The position numbers and the translations under genes are program-made. Source: Acidimicrobiaceae bacterium (GTDB lineage: Bacteria > Actinomycetota > Acidimicrobiia > Acidimicrobiales > RAAP-2). Taken from it: DNA of 64,000 nt. The stretch is from positions 1 through 64,000 of the forward strand of contig PMLJ01000038.1 of the NCBI GenBank assembly GCA_003158855.1, read 5' to 3'. Below are positions 15,800 to 23,913 of this stretch, in pieces. Below the pieces are notes generated by a model. The model was not told the origin of the DNA and ran no database searches. It was given only the letters and a program-made list of their open reading frames with translations. Numbering within the stretch: the stretch's first letter is position 1; each line of letters begins with the position of its first letter.

Positions 15800-16714
15800 A
15801 TGTCACGACGCAAAGACAAGGCAGCACAGCAGACCGAGATTGAACGACTGCGGGCGGCGATTGCCACGCCATTATTGGCCCGAGTGCCCGGTTCGCATCA
15901 CATCGTGGTCGCGTGTCCGAAGGGGGGCACCGGCAAGACCACCACGGCGGCGATGTTGGGGCTGAATCTCGCTGATGTGCGAGGCGAGATCGTGAGCGTC
16001 GTCGACGCCAATCCCCACATGAGCACGCTCCGTCGGCGCCTGGTGTCGCCCGCCGTGCCACCAACGCGTCCGTTCGTGGAGCTGTGCGCCCGAGCCCTCG
16101 ACGAGGACATCCTGCCCGAGTGGTCCGCTCTGGCGCCCTACACCGACGTGGTCGCTCGGTTGCGTGTGCTGAGCAACCAGACGGCCGACCCCGCAGAGGT
16201 CGAGAGTCTCACCTTCGCGGAGTTCGAGGCCGGCGTGGCGTTGCTGCGCCGCGCGGCCCAGATCGTCATCTCCGACATGGGTACGTCGTCAACTGGCCCG
16301 GTGGCCGTGGCGGCGATGGAGACGGCGAACACGCTCGTCTTTGCGACGGAGCTGGCGCAAGACTCCCTAGAGCTCGCGATTGAAATGGTCAGCGCTTTGG
16401 CCGGTCAACCGCTCAGCTACCGGCCCGATCCCGACGACTGGTCGGCCGTGTCGAACGGCCGGTTCGCGCATTTGGTGCAGGGCGCGATTGTCGCTATCGC
16501 GCCAGGTCGCGGCGACCGTGACCCCGCGGATCTCACCGCGCTGATCGATTGGCTTCGCGCCGTGTGCGGGGGCGGGGTCTTCATCATCAACAAGGACGAT
16601 CACCTGGCGTTGGGCGACCTGATTGTCCCGAGCGCACTGCAAAGCGAAACGACAATCGCGCACCTCGGCGTCGCCGCCGCCGTGGCCGCGAGGTTCCCAC
16701 AGGTCCAGGACTAG
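15800..16714 (+). CDS. ParA/MinD-type ATPase in the transfer operon
   Basis: 304 residues from ATG 15800, with AGGGG about ten bases before. A deviant Walker A motif, CPKGGTGKTTTAAMLGLNLA, has the signature lysine K41 and the P-loop lysine K46, defining the ParA/MinD/CpaE group. VDANPHMSTLRRRL is the usual metal-binding Asp segment, and IVISDMGTSS is the Walker B-like strand. These ATPases cycle on DNA or membrane as dimers to place DNA or complexes. Its location between the SCO6880-type and VirB4 genes, without a ParB partner, suggests it serves the transfer machine, not plasmid partition. Confidence 0.75.
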   Translation: MSRRKDKAAQQTEIERLRAAIATPLLARVPGSHHIVVACPKGGTGKTTTAAMLGLNLADVRGEIVSVVDANPHMSTLRRRLVSPAVPPTRPFVELCARALDEDILPEWSALAPYTDVVARLRVLSNQTADPAEVESLTFAEFEAGVALLRRAAQIVISDMGTSSTGPVAVAAMETANTLVFATELAQDSLELAIEMVSALAGQPLSYRPDPDDWSAVSNGRFAHLVQGAIVAIAPGRGDRDPADLTALIDWLRAVCGGGVFIINKDDHLALGDLIVPSALQSETTIAHLGVAAAVAARFPQVQD

Positions 16715-16717
16715 TCC

Positions 16718-17302
16718 GTGCTACCCGAGCTACCCCCGAGGCCAGAAGAGTGGAATCCCACTCCGCAACCGCCCGAACGTACGTGGACCCGACGGACGAT
16801 CTGGATGGCGGTGGGGGCCTCACTCGCGGGGGTGGTGGCGCTGTTCGTGATTGCGGCCTTGATCCACCCTGGGCTGACGCGCATCGTGTTCGAGTCGTCG
16901 CCGACCACTACGACAGTGCCTGCGGCTACAACCACCACCACTGCTACCACAACGACAACGAAACTGGCGAGCCGTCGCCCGTCAACGCCAGTAGTGCACA
17001 CGGTGACGACAACGACGACCCCGCGCGCGGTACATCAGATCAACGCGTCAATCGACGCGGGCTCGTCCAGCCCCGGCGAAGTGATGGTGACCGTGACGGT
17101 CACCACGGACGCAGGTCACGTCAGCGGGACGATCTACGGGACCAGCACGTCGGGCAACGCGAAAGCAACCTTTGCCGGACCGGTAACCGGCGGCACCGCC
17201 ACGTTCAACGTCACGCTCGCTCTCGAACTGCCCGCGTCGGTCTACGCGGTAGTGGTGTCGCCATCGGGCAGCGTGACCACCTCAACGGTTCCACTCAGTT
17301 AG
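16718..17302 (+). CDS. Membrane-anchored Thr-rich protein of the transfer operon
   Basis: 194 residues from GTG 16718. A Pro-rich cytoplasmic start (PELPPRPEEWNPTPQPP) precedes one membrane helix (~30-51, IWMAVGASLAGVVALFVIAALI). A long Thr-rich linker (~62-95) leads to a small beta domain (~105-194; VTVTVTTDAGHVSGTIYG, GGTATFNVTLALELPASVYAVVVSPSG) that resembles a short immunoglobulin-like fold. No family recognised. It is likely a wall-spanning part of the channel or a surface spike. Confidence 0.55.
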   Translation: MLPELPPRPEEWNPTPQPPERTWTRRTIWMAVGASLAGVVALFVIAALIHPGLTRIVFESSPTTTTVPAATTTTTATTTTTKLASRRPSTPVVHTVTTTTTPRAVHQINASIDAGSSSPGEVMVTVTVTTDAGHVSGTIYGTSTSGNAKATFAGPVTGGTATFNVTLALELPASVYAVVVSPSGSVTTSTVPLS

Positions 17303-17310
17303 GAGTTGAC

Positions 17311-19065
17311 ATGACCAAACGAGCCAAGCACTCTGTCGCCAGCCCTACGAGGGCACCGATCCCGCCGATCCCCGTTTTGGTCCAGGCACGAACGGAGCTC
17401 CAGGGGCCTCGTGCGCTCGCTCTTCCCAAAGCCCCTGGTTACGTTCGCGTACTCACGCCGTACTCGGCGCAAACCAAGCCAGTACAGGCGATCCTCGACG
17501 GAGGAAAGTCACTCGGTGGCGCCCTGTACAGCGGGTCGGACACTTCGCGACGCGAGAGGCGCGCTGAGGCGCGTGCGGCGGCGCAGATTTCGATGGCTGA
17601 CCGTGTGGCGGCCCGCGAACAACTTAAGGAGGTGAAGCAGCGACTGCGACGCGAAGCTGCAGCTGCCGCGTACCTGCCGAGAAACGGCGAGGACGGTGCC
17701 GACGCGCTGCGCACCTATCGAGCGCTGAAAGTGGAACCGCACAAGGCGACGAGCGAAGTCTTGGCCGGTGCGTACCCGTTCCTCGCCGAGAGTGGCCTCG
17801 GTAGCCAGGGCATCTTGATCGGACAAGACGCCTGGAGCGGCGCGGGCTTCGTCTATGACCCATGGGTGCTCTACCAGTTGGGGATTCTCACCAACCCGAA
17901 CTGTTTACTCGCCGGCGTGGTCGGTCGAGGCAAGTCCACCCTCGCCAAGGCCATCGCGACACGTTCCATTGCCTTCGGACGAAAGTGCTACGTGCCCGGT
18001 GACCCCAAGGGGGAGTGGACCGCCGTTAGTCGCAGTGTCGGTGGTCAGGCCATCGAGCTAGGTGGCGGGACCCAGGCACGCCTCAACCCTCTCGACGAGG
18101 GCCCGAGGCCCGAGTACCTGATAAGTCAGGACGAGGTGCGCGAACCGGTCACCGACACAGCGTGGTGCGAGTTGGTGCAACAGCGCCGCCGCGATCTGCT
18201 GCGGTCAATCACCGAAGCGGCACTCGGCCGGCCAATGGCGCCGGTCGAGTCGACCGCGCTCTACGCGGCCCTCGACGAGGCGGTGCGAACGAACAGCGTG
18301 CCGGTCCTTCCCCACGTGGTGTCGGCGATGTTCGACCCGCCGGGTGACGTGATCGGGTCCAGTCGCGCGCAGTTGCTCGACGACGGACGCGAGGTGGCGC
18401 ACGCGGTCAACCGGCTGGTCGGCGGGGACCTCGGCGGGCTGTTCGACGGGCCCTCGACGGTGCGCTTCGATCCGGATCTGCCCATGGTGAGCCTGGATCT
18501 CAGCCGCATTGCGGGTTCGGACGCGAAGATCGGCATGGTCATGACGTGCGCGAGCTCGTGGATGGAGGCGGCCCTGCAGGATCCCTCGGGCGGACAGCGC
18601 TGGGTGATCTACGACGAGGCGTGGAGGGTGTTGAAGCAGCCCGCGTTGCTCGCACGAATGCAGAGCCAGTGGAAGCTCAGTCGGGCCCTCGGCATCGCCA
18701 ACCTCATGGTGATCCACCGACTCAGCGACCTCGACGCCGTGGGCGACGCCAACTCCGAGGCACGCAATCTCGCCCTCGGCCTGCTGGCGGACTGCTCGAC
18801 CAAGATCATCTACGCCCAGGAGCGAGGCGAAGACGCCAAGACCGGTACGGCACTCGGACTGTCCTCGACAGAGATCGACCAGCTCTCCAGCCTGGCCCGC
18901 GGCGAAGGGCTCTGGCGCATCGGCGATCGCTCTTTTGTTGTGCGCCATATCTGCACGCCGGGCGAGCTCGCCCTGTTCGACACCAACCAAAGGATGGTTA
19001 TTAACCCCCGTGGGTTCAGCAATTCTGAAGCCTCTAACAGCGCGAACTTGAGGGTGGACGAATGA
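17311..19065 (+). CDS. VirB4/TraC-like conjugation ATPase
   Basis: 584 residues from ATG 17311, with TAGGAG six bases before. An N-terminal region with a basic coiled coil (~75-115) leads to the ATPase: FVYDPW, Walker A GVVGRGKST (K208), VPGDPKGEW, NPLDEGPRPE, Walker B WVIYDEAW and a VIHRLSDL sensor segment, all typical of VirB4 in Gram-positive and actinobacterial elements. It powers substrate movement or pilus assembly at the inner face of the membrane. The N-terminal VirB4 domain seems to be supplied by the SCO6880-type gene. The stop overlaps the next start (ATGA). Confidence 0.85.
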   Translation: MTKRAKHSVASPTRAPIPPIPVLVQARTELQGPRALALPKAPGYVRVLTPYSAQTKPVQAILDGGKSLGGALYSGSDTSRRERRAEARAAAQISMADRVAAREQLKEVKQRLRREAAAAAYLPRNGEDGADALRTYRALKVEPHKATSEVLAGAYPFLAESGLGSQGILIGQDAWSGAGFVYDPWVLYQLGILTNPNCLLAGVVGRGKSTLAKAIATRSIAFGRKCYVPGDPKGEWTAVSRSVGGQAIELGGGTQARLNPLDEGPRPEYLISQDEVREPVTDTAWCELVQQRRRDLLRSITEAALGRPMAPVESTALYAALDEAVRTNSVPVLPHVVSAMFDPPGDVIGSSRAQLLDDGREVAHAVNRLVGGDLGGLFDGPSTVRFDPDLPMVSLDLSRIAGSDAKIGMVMTCASSWMEAALQDPSGGQRWVIYDEAWRVLKQPALLARMQSQWKLSRALGIANLMVIHRLSDLDAVGDANSEARNLALGLLADCSTKIIYAQERGEDAKTGTALGLSSTEIDQLSSLARGEGLWRIGDRSFVVRHICTPGELALFDTNQRMVINPRGFSNSEASNSANLRVDE

Positions 19066-20825
19066 CCGCGCAGCGCGACAGCACTGACCTTTACCTCGGC
19101 CTGATTTTCGGTGCCATCATCCTCTTCCTGTTTCTCGCCGCCGGTGGCTTACTCTCGGCATTCTTCAGCGGCCACGGGTTCCCTACGCACTACACGAGGG
19201 GAGCGATCACCGCATTCGCGCACGCCGGCGATCCGTCGCTCGCGTGGAAGGTGCCGGTCGGTCCCGCGTGGCTGTACTGGACAATGACAACGATGGTCGT
19301 GACCGGTGGCATCGTGGGCACCGTGTTCGCAGTCCAGTTCGTGAAGCACGAGGGACACCGCAAGGCGGAAGATCCGACGCAGCTGCCTGGTCTCGCCGAT
19401 CGGCGCGACGTCATCTTTGCGGCCGGAGCGAAGCACCTGCTGACCCGGGGCCCAGTCCTGCGGCCGTCCATTGTGAAGCCGGTACCGAACGATCTGGGGT
19501 TCTTTCTGGGGACAAGTCGCCGCTCCGACTGCTTCGCTAGTGTCGAGGACTCCATGGTCATTCTGGGTCCCCCGCGAAGCGGCAAGGGATACAACCTGGT
19601 CATCCCCTTCATCCTCGATGCGCCGGGTGCGGTGGTCACCACCAGCACCCGGCCGGACAATCTGGCCGCCACGATGACCGCACGCGCAAGGCGCGGTCCG
19701 GTGGCCGTTTTTGATCCGCAGGGCCTCGCGAGAGGGGTCACGGGAGCGTTGCGCTGGTCACCCATCAGGGGCTGTGAGTCCCCACAGACGGCGATGCTCA
19801 GGGCGAACGCCCTGTGCGCGGGCGCCGGCGCCGGAATCACCGACGGAGGATTCTGGATCCAGCAGACCAACACGGTGGTGCGATGCCTGCTGCAGGCGGC
19901 CGCCCTCGACGGGCGCACGGCCGTTGATCTCTATCGGTGGAGTCTGTCGGCGCCGGCGGCCAGTCAAGCGGTCAGCGTGTTAGCGGAGTCACCCGGCGCC
20001 GCCCCCCTGTGGTCACAGGCCCTCGATGCGGTCATTACCGCGGACCAGCGCCAGCGCGACAGCGTGTGGTCGATCGTGAGCACGGTCTTTGGACCGTTGG
20101 CTGATCCTCGAGTGGTGGCGCAACTCACGCCAGCCTTGGGCGAGGAGTTCCACCCCGCGCAGTTCCTGCGCGATTGCGGGACGCTTTACCTGCTGGGCAC
20201 GGCGGCCGGGGCCTCGGCCACCGCGAACTTCGTTTCGGCCCTGATTGAAGACGTGGTGGAGACCGCGCGCCAGGTAGCCGGCGCGTCAGTGGGCGCGCGG
20301 ATGGACCCGCCGCTGGCCCTCATCTTGGACGAGGCGGCGAACTATCCGCTGCCGTCGCTGGGGGCGCTCATGAGCGAGGGTGGCGGCACGGGCATTGCCA
20401 CCGTTGCGGTGCTGCAGTCGCTGGCCCAGGCGCGAGCTCGCTGGGGTCACGACAGCGCCCAGGCGATCTGGGACTCGGCCATCGCCAAGGTGATCCTCGG
20501 CGGATCGAGCAACGCCAGTGACCTGCGCGACATCGCCCAGCTAATCGGCGAGCGCGACGTTCAGGAGGTGTCGATCTCGCACCAGTCCGGCGGAGGCCGC
20601 AACATCAGCGAGTCCACGCGCCAGCGCGGGATTCTCGACCCCAGCATGATCCGTTCCATCAAGGTCGGCCACGGCCTGCTGATGCTGCGCGCGGCCGCGC
20701 CGATCATGCTGACGTTGAAGCCCTGGACTGCGCGCGCCGACGCGGCCGAGCTGCGAAGGGATCGGGCCGCCGTAGAAGAGACGCTGCGCCTCGGCGCGGC
20801 GACGAACGGGGGTGTCCATGCCTAG
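19062..20825 (+). CDS. VirD4/TraG-like type IV coupling protein
   Basis: 587 residues. Two N-terminal membrane helices (~9-33; ~70-92) are followed by a large ATPase domain: Walker A GPPRSGKGYNLVIP (K175), VTTSTRPDNL, VFDPQGLA and Walker B ALILDEAANYPLPSLGALMSEGGGTGIA, with VLQSLAQARARWG after it. This is the TraM-recognition/TraG build of coupling proteins, which bind the relaxosome DNA complex and feed it to the channel. It overlaps VirB4 by four bases. A coupling protein without a visible relaxase in the window is noteworthy. Confidence 0.88.
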   Translation: MTAQRDSTDLYLGLIFGAIILFLFLAAGGLLSAFFSGHGFPTHYTRGAITAFAHAGDPSLAWKVPVGPAWLYWTMTTMVVTGGIVGTVFAVQFVKHEGHRKAEDPTQLPGLADRRDVIFAAGAKHLLTRGPVLRPSIVKPVPNDLGFFLGTSRRSDCFASVEDSMVILGPPRSGKGYNLVIPFILDAPGAVVTTSTRPDNLAATMTARARRGPVAVFDPQGLARGVTGALRWSPIRGCESPQTAMLRANALCAGAGAGITDGGFWIQQTNTVVRCLLQAAALDGRTAVDLYRWSLSAPAASQAVSVLAESPGAAPLWSQALDAVITADQRQRDSVWSIVSTVFGPLADPRVVAQLTPALGEEFHPAQFLRDCGTLYLLGTAAGASATANFVSALIEDVVETARQVAGASVGARMDPPLALILDEAANYPLPSLGALMSEGGGTGIATVAVLQSLAQARARWGHDSAQAIWDSAIAKVILGGSSNASDLRDIAQLIGERDVQEVSISHQSGGGRNISESTRQRGILDPSMIRSIKVGHGLLMLRAAAPIMLTLKPWTARADAAELRRDRAAVEETLRLGAATNGGVHA

Positions 20826-20940
20826 GCCCGGAACAGGCTTCGCATGGTCCGGCGAGCGCGTCACCGGCTCCGTCGTCGCACAGGTCTGCGATGCGACGAC
20901 GAGAGAGCCGGCCAGTCAGCGCGACGGAGAAAGCGGGTGA
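20818..20940 (+). CDS. Small overlapping reading frame of 40 residues
   Basis: ATG 20818 lies inside the end of the coupling-protein gene and the frame ends at TGA 20938-20940, three bases before the next ATG. The product (MPRPGTGFAW start, QRDGESG end) is unknown. The tight packing is in keeping with the rest of the operon, but the composition is not diagnostic. Confidence 0.35.
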   Translation: MPRPGTGFAWSGERVTGSVVAQVCDATTREPASQRDGESG

Positions 20941-20942
20941 GC

Positions 20943-21449
20943 ATGAGCAACATCGACCTTCAAGAGCGCCAGCGCAGACTGCGCCAGGTCATGGGACACG
21001 GCGCACCGGCCGCCGACGACGTGGCCGCTCCAGTTCACTGGCCCTCGCTCAGTCCACTGGAAGCCGAGCGCGCGTGGCCAGAGCTGCGCGCGTGGGTAAC
21101 CGCGCTGCGCGAACGCTACGAGGACCTCGACTACCACGTGATCCCGGCGTGCTGGTACGAGCACCCGGCCCACGTCGCCGCCCTGCAGGCCTTGAAGGAT
21201 CACGAGAGGGTCGCCTACGACAAGACGGCGCCCGGATCGTCGGGCACGGACTGGCACCGCGCGTACCGCGACATGGTGATCCTGCTGCGCACGTTCACGG
21301 GTCACCTCCAGTGCACGACGGCTGCGCACCAGCCGAGCCGTCCGGTCCCGGGAACCGACGATGCGGCGTGGAAGAAGTTCGTGGCGGACGACATCGCGCG
21401 GCGACGTCGCAGGGCGACCGCCGCGGCGTTGGGTCAATCAGAGCAGTAA
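20943..21449 (+). CDS. DUF4913-like accessory protein
   Basis: 168 residues from ATG 20943; a GTG at 20937 is also possible. The core, WPELRAWVTALRERYEDLDYHVIPACWYEHPAHVAALQALKDHE, with WHRAYRDMVILLRTFTG after it, resembles the Trp-rich DUF4913 proteins that often follow VirD4 in actinobacterial plasmids and elements. No enzyme motif is seen. The role is unknown, presumably transfer-related or host-interaction. The C-terminal tail is Arg-rich. Confidence 0.55.
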   Translation: MSNIDLQERQRRLRQVMGHGAPAADDVAAPVHWPSLSPLEAERAWPELRAWVTALRERYEDLDYHVIPACWYEHPAHVAALQALKDHERVAYDKTAPGSSGTDWHRAYRDMVILLRTFTGHLQCTTAAHQPSRPVPGTDDAAWKKFVADDIARRRRRATAAALGQSEQ

Positions 21450-21482
21450 GCCCACCACCGGGCTAGAGAGAAGGAGACGGGT

Positions 21483-22007
21483 ATGGCCGTAGCGACTACA
21501 TGGACAGTGCACCACCGGTGCGGGCACGATCAGGACCACGACCTGTCGAAGAAGCCGCCGTCAGAACGCACGGGTCTGGCGCATTGGCTGGGCCAGCGCG
21601 ACTGCTCCGCGTGCTGGCGCGCCGGGCGCGGAGAGAACCAGGCCAGGGAAGAGTGGCTCGCCGAGCAGCGCTCCAAAGAGTCGACGGAGATTGACGTCTG
21701 GGAGCGCCGGACGCAAATGCCCGAGCTCGTGGGGACAGAAAAGGCGGTCGCCTGGGCGGCGCGCGTGCGTTACACGCTGATGGGCGAGGCCTACGACTGG
21801 CGCGTCGACCGCGAGTGGTCCGAGGAAGAGTTCGTCGTACGGCTCGAGGCACCAGCGCGCGAGCGTGCAAGCGCCTCGTGGTGGATCGACCAGCGAGACA
21901 GCGCCCCCGAGGACCTCGAAGAACTGTTGACCGACGGCGTGTCCACGGGTGACGCAAGGTTCGCACCGGATGACGGCGAACCGCCCTTCCCGGAGGTGGC
22001 GACGTGA
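21483..22007 (+). CDS. Unknown protein with N-terminal Cys/His cluster
   Basis: 174 residues with AGAAGGAGA eight bases before the ATG. The first ~45 residues carry HHRCGH and, 25 residues on, DCSACW, a spacing that suits a small zinc-binding ribbon. The middle (STEIDVWERRTQMPELVGTEKAVAWAARVRYTLM) is Trp-rich, and the C-terminal third is strongly acidic. No family recognised. It may bind DNA or a protein partner; it lies between the DUF4913-like gene and the ArdC-like fusion. Confidence 0.55.
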   Translation: MAVATTWTVHHRCGHDQDHDLSKKPPSERTGLAHWLGQRDCSACWRAGRGENQAREEWLAEQRSKESTEIDVWERRTQMPELVGTEKAVAWAARVRYTLMGEAYDWRVDREWSEEEFVVRLEAPARERASASWWIDQRDSAPEDLEELLTDGVSTGDARFAPDDGEPPFPEVAT

Positions 22008-22168
22008 AAGCCCGGCTTGGTGGCAGTTTCGTGCGCCATTGCGCGGAGAGCGCTTCGCTGGCGCCAGCGGGCGCGTTGGCCCGCACCGGCCACCTCGAAA
22101 GCCCATTCTCCCCGTGCGAAGCGCTGCCAGGAACCGAAATGGGCGGAAACGGAGTAGCTGATGAGTGA
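22004..22168 (+). CDS. Small reading frame of 54 residues bridging two genes
   Basis: GTG 22004 overlaps the previous stop as GTGA, with GGAGGTGG upstream at about 21991-21998, and the frame ends eight bases inside the next gene. The product (VKARLGGSFVRHCAES start) is unknown. The start overlap and ribosome site make translation credible. Confidence 0.4.
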   Translation: MKARLGGSFVRHCAESASLAPAGALARTGHLESPFSPCEALPGTEMGGNGVADE

Positions 22169-23903
22169 GATTGTCGCCCTGACCGTGGAAGGCAAGGAGC
22201 GCGAATACCACGTTCTGGTCGTCAACGGCGCCCCGCAACTGGTCGGCTACGGCGTCAACTTGTCAAACGCCGACCTCTCGGGTGCAGATCTCCAGGGACT
22301 GGACCTGTCGTTCGTGAATCTGCAGGCTGCCAACCTTACGTTCGCCAACCTGTCGGGTTGCAATCTGTCCTTCGCCGACCTCTCGGGTGCGCAGGCGGTT
22401 GGCGCCGACCTGCGAGGCTCAACCCTGCGCGGAGCGGTCACACTCGATGCGAGCCTGACCGGCGCCGACCTGCGGGGGGCGACCTACGACAAGCGGACGG
22501 TTCGCGGTGCCTTCATCAGCGACGAGCTAACGCCGGAGTACTTGCGCATGCTGGGCATTCCTGCACTGGTCGATTTGGCGGGAGCGGAGGATTCGCAGTC
22601 GCGGTCTGATCAGGCTGCCGAGTTGGAGGAGCAGATCGCCCTGCTCGAGGCGAAGGCGGCAGCCGCCGACGAGTGGAACGACAGATTGGCAAAGCGAAAA
22701 GGCGAAGCCGAGAGAGGGCTAATCGCGCTCGATCAGAACGGTGTCCTGGCAGACACTCCGTCGGTGTATGTCTCAACACCGCCCACCCAACTCAACGAAC
22801 CACGAGGAGGTCGCATGCGCGACTATTCAGGACTGCTCGAAGGACTCAGCGCCGGCATTGCCGACCTCACGACCAGCGAGAAGTGGACGCAGTACCTCGA
22901 CGTGCAGAGCAAGTTCTATCGCTACAGCCCCAACAACGTCATGTTGATCCTGATGCAGAACCCCTACGCCACCCGGGTGGCGGGCTACCGGGCCTGGCAG
23001 GCACTGGACCACCAGGTCATGGCCAAGGAGTCGGCCCTTCGGATACTGGCTCCGATGACGTACAAGAGGGACAACGCGCCCGAGGGTGAAAAGGCCCGAG
23101 AGATTCGCGGCTTCAAGTTGGTGCCGGTGTTCGACATCAGCCAGACCGAGGGGCCGGACCTGCCCGACATCGTGAGCAAGCTTGAGGGACTCGCGCCCGA
23201 GGGGGTGTTCGCCAAGCTCACCGAGTTCGCGGAAGGTATTGGCTTTCGCGTCGAGCGACCGCAGTCGTTGGAGAGCGGGGCGAACGGCGACACCTCCCAC
23301 TCAGAGGGGCGAATCCGAGTGGTGAGCACCAACTCCGAGGCCCAACAGGCGAAGACCTTGGCCCACGAGATCGGTCATGCTCTCCTGCACGATCCCGTAG
23401 CTGAAGCGACCAAGGACCTGGAGCGGGGGCTCAAGGAGCTCGAAGCCGAGTCCACGGCCTACGTCATCTGTACGGCGCTCGGCATGGATACGAGCGACTA
23501 CTCCTTCGGGTACGTGGCGGGCTGGGCCGGTGGTGCCCCTGAAGCCACACAGGGCATCAAGGCATCGACGGGGCGGATCCAGAAGGCCGCCACGGCGGTG
23601 TTGAAGGCCTTCGAGGTGGAAGAACCTGTCGTCGAAGCTACGAACGATGTCAGCATAGAAATGGCCGCTGAGCGCTCGGCTGACGTGGACGCAATGCTCC
23701 GCACGGGCGAGCGCCGGACGGAAGATCTGGTCGAGCTTGAGCGCATCCAAGAGTTCGCCGACACGTCCGACGGACACGTCCAAGTGGTTACGGTCGATCT
23801 CTCACTGCGCGACACCTCGATGAGCAACTACCGGCCACTCTCGGCGCGGGAACTCGACGTCATGGGTGCTCCTGCCGATGTGTCGCTCGAATTCGGTCTT
23901 TGA
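22161..23903 (+). CDS. Pentapeptide-repeat protein fused to an ArdC-like antirestriction metalloprotease
   Basis: 580 residues. Residues ~34-108 are about fifteen pentapeptide repeats (NADLS GADLQ GLDLS, later FANLS, GADLR), which fold as a right-handed quadrilateral beta-helix; in MfpA and Qnr this shape mimics DNA. A coiled linker (~155-185) follows. From residue 219 the protein resembles ArdC: DYSGLLEGLSAGIADL, W..YL..QSKFYRYSPNNVMLI, GYRAWQALDHQV, then a zinc-protease motif HEIGH (H402, E403, H406) and an E-rich helix with ESTAYVICTALG. ArdC proteins bind ssDNA and protect incoming plasmids from restriction. GAGGAGG before ATG 22815 could also start the ArdC part alone. Domain fusion is seen; the antirestriction role is inferred. 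Confidence 0.72.
   Translation: MSEIVALTVEGKEREYHVLVVNGAPQLVGYGVNLSNADLSGADLQGLDLSFVNLQAANLTFANLSGCNLSFADLSGAQAVGADLRGSTLRGAVTLDASLTGADLRGATYDKRTVRGAFISDELTPEYLRMLGIPALVDLAGAEDSQSRSDQAAELEEQIALLEAKAAAADEWNDRLAKRKGEAERGLIALDQNGVLADTPSVYVSTPPTQLNEPRGGRMRDYSGLLEGLSAGIADLTTSEKWTQYLDVQSKFYRYSPNNVMLILMQNPYATRVAGYRAWQALDHQVMAKESALRILAPMTYKRDNAPEGEKAREIRGFKLVPVFDISQTEGPDLPDIVSKLEGLAPEGVFAKLTEFAEGIGFRVERPQSLESGANGDTSHSEGRIRVVSTNSEAQQAKTLAHEIGHALLHDPVAEATKDLERGLKELEAESTAYVICTALGMDTSDYSFGYVAGWAGGAPEATQGIKASTGRIQKAATAVLKAFEVEEPVVEATNDVSIEMAAERSADVDAMLRTGERRTEDLVELERIQEFADTSDGHVQVVTVDLSLRDTSMSNYRPLSARELDVMGAPADVSLEFGL
22804..22817 (+). promoter_or_regulatory. Internal ribosome binding site and ATG inside the fusion gene
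   Basis: GAGGAGG (22804-22810) sits four bases before an in-frame ATG (22815) exactly where the ArdC-like part begins. This would give a second product of 362 residues without the pentapeptide part, or it may be the fossil start of a once separate gene. Confidence 0.5.
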
Positions 23904-23913
23904 AAGGCAATAA

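Noticed and set aside
20943-22007. One of the small accessory proteins as a relaxase
   Set aside because: Neither protein shows a histidine triad, a catalytic tyrosine in a known context, or a suitable size.
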